From positions 1 to 8,564 of the forward strand of contig RPPU01000162.1 in assembly GCA_003819975.1 (NCBI GenBank): a stretch of DNA of 8,564 nucleotides, in the 5' to 3' direction. Positions within the stretch are counted from its first letter, which is position 1. Each line of letters opens with the position of its first letter. Below, in pieces: positions 6,097 through 8,564 of this stretch. Source of the stretch: Desulfobacteraceae bacterium (GTDB lineage: Bacteria; Desulfobacterota; DSM-4660; Desulfatiglandales; HGW-15). The position numbers and the translations under genes are program-made. The notes beneath the pieces were generated by a model. It did no database searches and was not told where the DNA came from. It saw nothing but the letters and a program-made list of their open reading frames with translations.

Positions 6097-7008
6097 ATGA
6101 AAAGAATCCCTCTTCTTGCGACTGTCGCCTTGTTCAGCCTGGTATTGCTGGCGCCTTTGTTCGCCGCTGAAACCATGGAGATCATAGAAAATACCGGAAA
6201 AATCAAGATCGGCTGGCGGGATTCTTCCAGTCCTTTCGCCTCCCTAAATAAAGAAACCGGCAAACATGAAGGGTTTTGCGTGGATATGGGCAACCTCATT
6301 ACCGAAATGCTTTCCCAGCGATTTAATAAAAAAATCGAAGTCATTCCCCTAACCATCGCGTCCAAAGACCGCTTGCCCAAACTGATGGCCAAGGAAATCG
6401 ATATTGAAATGGGCAACACCACCCATACTCAGGCGCGTGATCGCGACGTCGATTTCAGCCTGACTTTTTTCGTTTCTGAAACCACATTTCTGCTCCCCAG
6501 GGACAGCAAGATCAAGTCGGTCAACGATTTGAACGGAAAAAGAATCGGCGCCGTCAAAGGCAGCACCAATCTCACTGCTCTTAATACTAAGATTGCCGAA
6601 GGTATTTTTACGCCCAAAGGAGCGATCCTGCAAGCTGAAACACATGATGACGGCCTGGCTGCGCTGCAGCTTGATACGTTGGATTTATATTGCGGGGATC
6701 GCAGCATTTTGGAAGGTCTAAAAATGAAGGCCGCCCAGCCGGACCTTTGGAGAGTCGCGGATTTTGCTATAGCTTATGAACCATATGGTTTCATGGTTCG
6801 CAAGGGCAATTCCGACCTGCGAGATTTTGTCGACAATACGCTGGTCTGGGCAATCCAAACCGGACGATTCCAGGAATTATACGATAAATGGATGGGGCCG
6901 AAAGGCGTGGTCCCCATCCCGATGTCCAAAGCGTACCAAGATTACTTACAACTGATCAAGTATCCTTTGAAAACAGACTGGTGGAAAAAACCACCCCCGC
7001 CTAAATAA
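6097..7008 (+). CDS. S2: soluble family-3 solute-binding protein with a Cache-protein-like C-terminal tail
   Basis: This 303-residue protein is predicted to be free in the periplasm. It has a signal peptide (about 1-23, cleavage near LFA) and an SBP_bac_3 domain (about 29-268) with R114 in THTQARDRDVDFS and D201 in LYCGDRS, the usual contacts for amino-acid ligands. Unlike S1 and S3 it has no membrane span and no HAMP. Instead, after YDKWMG it has a ~35-residue tail with VPIPMS, then DYL, then DWWKK and a proline-rich end. The tail matches the C-termini of Z1 and Z2 in motif and spacing, and at DNA level it shares a run around CCATCCCGATGTC with Z2. Shine-Dalgarno AAAGGAG (6082-6088) is 8 nt before the ATG. 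No ABC permease or ATPase is in the window, so a transport role has no local support. A ligand-presenting subunit that docks like the Cache proteins fits better, but that is inference. Confidence 0.88.
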   Translation: MKRIPLLATVALFSLVLLAPLFAAETMEIIENTGKIKIGWRDSSSPFASLNKETGKHEGFCVDMGNLITEMLSQRFNKKIEVIPLTIASKDRLPKLMAKEIDIEMGNTTHTQARDRDVDFSLTFFVSETTFLLPRDSKIKSVNDLNGKRIGAVKGSTNLTALNTKIAEGIFTPKGAILQAETHDDGLAALQLDTLDLYCGDRSILEGLKMKAAQPDLWRVADFAIAYEPYGFMVRKGNSDLRDFVDNTLVWAIQTGRFQELYDKWMGPKGVVPIPMSKAYQDYLQLIKYPLKTDWWKKPPPPK

Positions 7009-7023
7009 AGGCTCAGAACGGAA

Positions 7024-7033
7024 AACGATCGTT
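7024..7033. repeat. 10-bp palindrome between S2 and S3
   Basis: AACGATCGTT is a perfect 10-bp palindrome in the 73-nt gap before S3. It could be an operator core or a small hairpin. I did not see it upstream of the other cluster genes, and one palindrome of this size may be chance. Confidence 0.25.
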
Positions 7034-7067
7034 ACCAAAGGTTGTTTCATGAACAAGATAAATCAAA

Positions 7068-7074
7068 AAGGAGA
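7068..7074 (+). promoter_or_regulatory. Shine-Dalgarno fixing the S3 start
   Basis: AAGGAGA lies 7 nt before ATG 7082. An in-frame ATG at 7049 with a weaker AAAGG upstream (7037-7041) would add 11 residues ahead of the signal peptide. The stronger site and the alignment MRKSF (S3) to MKKSF (S1) favour 7082. Confidence 0.8.
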
Positions 7075-7081
7075 TTTTCGT

Positions 7082-8182
7082 ATGAGGAAATCTTTTCATC
7101 TGACGGGTTGTATTGCTTTTATCATCCTGCTCCTTTGCGCCGCCGCGGTTGCGGATGAAACCATGGACCAAATCGCCAATACCGGTAAAATCCGTATCGG
7201 TTGGCGCGCTAATTCACCGCCCTTCGCCTTTTTCGACAATAATGCCAACCAGCACGTCGGGTTTTCCGTGGATATGGGTTATTATATCGCTGAATTACTT
7301 TCCGAGTCTTTGGGCAAAAAAATCACCGTTGAACCCGTGACCGTGACCTCTCAAAATCGCCTGGCTTTTGTAAAGGAAAACAAAATCGACATCGAAATGG
7401 GGTCTACCTCCTTTACCAAGAGCCGTAACGAAGAAGTCGATTTCAGCATCTTTTTCTTCTTTTCAGAAACCACCTTTTTGGTGCCGAACGCGAGCCCCAT
7501 CAAGACTTTGGAGGATCTGAATGGTAAAAAAATCGGGGCCACCAAAGACACCTCCAACCTGACCGCTCTCAAAACCAAACAGGAAGACAAAACGCTGACG
7601 GCTGCCGCTATTGTGGAATTTGACGACCATCCTCCCGGTTTTAAAGCCCTGCAGGCCGGCAAAATCGACGCTTATTGTACGGACCGTAGCTTGTTGGAAG
7701 GCCTGCGTATCAAAACACCCAACCCGGAAGAGTGGCGGATTCTCGATTTTGCGATCGCCTATGATCCCTATGCTTTTATGATGAGGGAAAACAACTCGGA
7801 TTTCAGAAATTTCGTGAACAACGCCATTGTCTGGTCCATCCGCACCGGCAAATATTATGAGATGTACGATAAATGGATGGGGACTAAGCCGGTTAAAAAA
7901 CTGGAAACCAGCAGTCAGAAAATAAGACAAACCGCCATCAATACCAATATTATCATTGTGGCGGTTAGTATCATCTTGATTATCTGGCTGGTCTTTTTCT
8001 ATGGCCGCCGGTTGACCGGCCGAATCCGGTATTTATCGAATGTCGCCGACCGAATCAGCGTCGGTGAATTGGATACGGAAATACAAGTCACTTCCAAGGA
8101 TGAAATCGGCGAATTAGCCGAATCGATCGCCCGCATGCAGGACAGCTTGCGGCTTTCCCTGGATCGACTCAGGCGTAAATAA
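7082..8182 (+). CDS. S3: family-3 solute-binding protein fused to TM-HAMP, no output domain, paralogue of S1
   Basis: This 366-residue protein is exactly as long as S1 and has the same plan. A signal peptide (about 1-24, cleavage after AVA) is followed by an SBP_bac_3 domain (about 30-268) with R115 in FTKSRNEEVDFS and D201 in AYCTDRS, a membrane span (about 288-307) and a cytoplasmic HAMP (about 308-362) with GELD and DEIGEL. The chain stops a few residues after the HAMP. The binding domain shares more residues with S2 than with S1 in the lobe segments I compared (for example DRS-x-LEGL and NLTAL), while its linker, membrane and HAMP half is close to S1 (SSQKIR, VADRISVGELD, RMQDSLRLSL). It is therefore mosaic relative to its neighbours. 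It ends the cluster, just before the bidirectional terminator. Signal output would need a HAMP-containing or other partner in trans. An amino-acid-like ligand is inferred from the conserved Arg and Asp. Confidence 0.88.
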   Translation: MRKSFHLTGCIAFIILLLCAAAVADETMDQIANTGKIRIGWRANSPPFAFFDNNANQHVGFSVDMGYYIAELLSESLGKKITVEPVTVTSQNRLAFVKENKIDIEMGSTSFTKSRNEEVDFSIFFFFSETTFLVPNASPIKTLEDLNGKKIGATKDTSNLTALKTKQEDKTLTAAAIVEFDDHPPGFKALQAGKIDAYCTDRSLLEGLRIKTPNPEEWRILDFAIAYDPYAFMMRENNSDFRNFVNNAIVWSIRTGKYYEMYDKWMGTKPVKKLETSSQKIRQTAINTNIIIVAVSIILIIWLVFFYGRRLTGRIRYLSNVADRISVGELDTEIQVTSKDEIGELAESIARMQDSLRLSLDRLRRK

Positions 8183-8200
8183 ATAACCGCCGCAAAAAAA

Positions 8201-8564
8201 CTAGGCCTCTCCGGAGGCCTTTTCAATTTTGCTGGTTATTTTTTCAACCGTCGCCAGCATATGCGTTTTCAAATGCTCCAACTCTTCAGCCTGGAGCCCG
8301 ACCATTCCCATGGCTTTGTCGTCAATCATGTCCAGTTCGGCGATGCTGATCCCGATACCGCTCACAATGGCCATGGCATCCGCCAAATGCACGATATAGG
8401 CTAAAAGATTACCCTGGGCCCGGCTGGGATAATGGTGATAGCGCACGCCGATGGTGATCAAATTCGGGATCATCCAGCGGCGACAGACATCGGCTGCGAT
8501 TTCGGAATGATCGAAACCAAGCAACTGTTTCTCCGCCTTGCGATAAGACTCGCGCCCGTTGTCG
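8201..8564 (-). CDS. HDOD-domain protein, C-terminal part (runs off right edge)
   Basis: About 120 residues are visible and the frame is open to the right edge, so the real start lies outside; a TTG at 8524 is internal. The pattern EKQLLGFDHSEIAADV, then RRW, IPNLI, RYHH, and later the helix IVHLADAMA matches the C-terminal half of HDOD domains. These are HD-like domains that usually lack the metal-binding HD pair and occur in signalling and regulatory proteins, often beside response-regulator, EAL or GGDEF domains. The N-terminal architecture cannot be seen here. After the domain there is a short helical, charged tail (EELEHLKTHMLATVEKI) with no further domain. The gene is convergent with the sensor cluster and probably a separate transcript, so any link to the cluster is speculative. 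Confidence 0.85.
   Translation of the reverse strand, partial: DNGRESYRKAEKQLLGFDHSEIAADVCRRWMIPNLITIGVRYHHYPSRAQGNLLAYIVHLADAMAIVSGIGISIAELDMIDDKAMGMVGLQAEELEHLKTHMLATVEKITSKIEKASGEA
8203..8231. terminator. Bidirectional intrinsic terminator between S3 and the HDOD gene
   Basis: AGGCCTC (8203-8209) pairs perfectly with GAGGCCT (8214-8220) around the loop TCCG, giving a C(UCCG)G element, a UNCG-type tetraloop known to be very stable in RNA. Rightward it is followed by TTTTCAATTTT, and leftward by AG then seven Ts (complement of 8194-8200). It can therefore end both convergent transcripts. The stem overlaps the last codons and the stop of the HDOD gene. Confidence 0.85.

Noticed and set aside
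7082..7111. LTGC in the S3 leader as a lipoprotein signal
   Set aside because: The cysteine is at residue 10 with only six residues before LTGC, so no hydrophobic core precedes it. The hydrophobic stretch follows and leads to a normal AVA cleavage site.
3983..8182. The cluster as an amino-acid ABC transporter operon
   Set aside because: Three binding proteins are present but no permease or ATPase, and two of the three are anchored through HAMP, which belongs to signalling rather than transport. Transport genes outside the window cannot be excluded.

Overview
The window looks like chromosomal DNA of a Gram-negative bacterium of moderate GC content. Three proteins carry Sec signal peptides, two carry inner-membrane receptor architectures, and the Shine-Dalgarno sites are canonical. 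The combination of an HrpA-type helicase, an HDOD protein and MJ0042-type zinc-ribbon membrane proteins suggests a deltaproteobacterium (Desulfobacterota) or a relative. That placement is an inference from gene content, not a marker-gene result.

Layout: (1) 1-2523, minus strand: the N-terminal 841 codons of an HrpA-like DEAH-box RNA helicase, running off the left edge. (2) 2524-2993: a 470-bp divergent intergenic region that is AT-rich. It holds a row of perfect or near-perfect hairpins (two of them a ~33-bp tandem repeat), a full-consensus sigma-70 promoter pointing right (TTGACA, 17 bp, TATAAT), and a ~130-nt leader that could fold as a pseudoknot. (3) 2994-8182, plus strand: five co-directional genes with gaps of 33-83 bp. 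They are two paralogous zinc-ribbon/TM/Cache proteins (Z1, Z2) and three paralogous family-3 solute-binding proteins (S1, S2, S3), in the order Z1-S1-Z2-S2-S3. S1 and S3 end in TM-HAMP; S2 is soluble. (4) 8201-8564, minus strand: the C-terminal end of an HDOD-domain protein, convergent with the cluster and separated from it by a bidirectional terminator.

The cluster is the item of interest. Its five proteins are all sensory or ligand-binding, yet none has an output domain: there is no kinase, GGDEF, EAL or methyl-accepting domain, and no ABC permease or ATPase. S1 and S3 stop right after a complete HAMP domain. Z1 and Z2 have a cytoplasmic four-cysteine zinc ribbon, one membrane span and a periplasmic Cache domain. 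Z1, Z2 and the soluble S2 share a C-terminal tail (PMS...YL...WWKK) although their main domains are unrelated, which suggests a common periplasmic docking element. My working hypothesis is a multi-component trans-membrane sensor in which Cache and SBP subunits pair in the periplasm and signal inward through zinc-ribbon and HAMP modules to a partner encoded elsewhere. This is inferred from architecture and gene order only.
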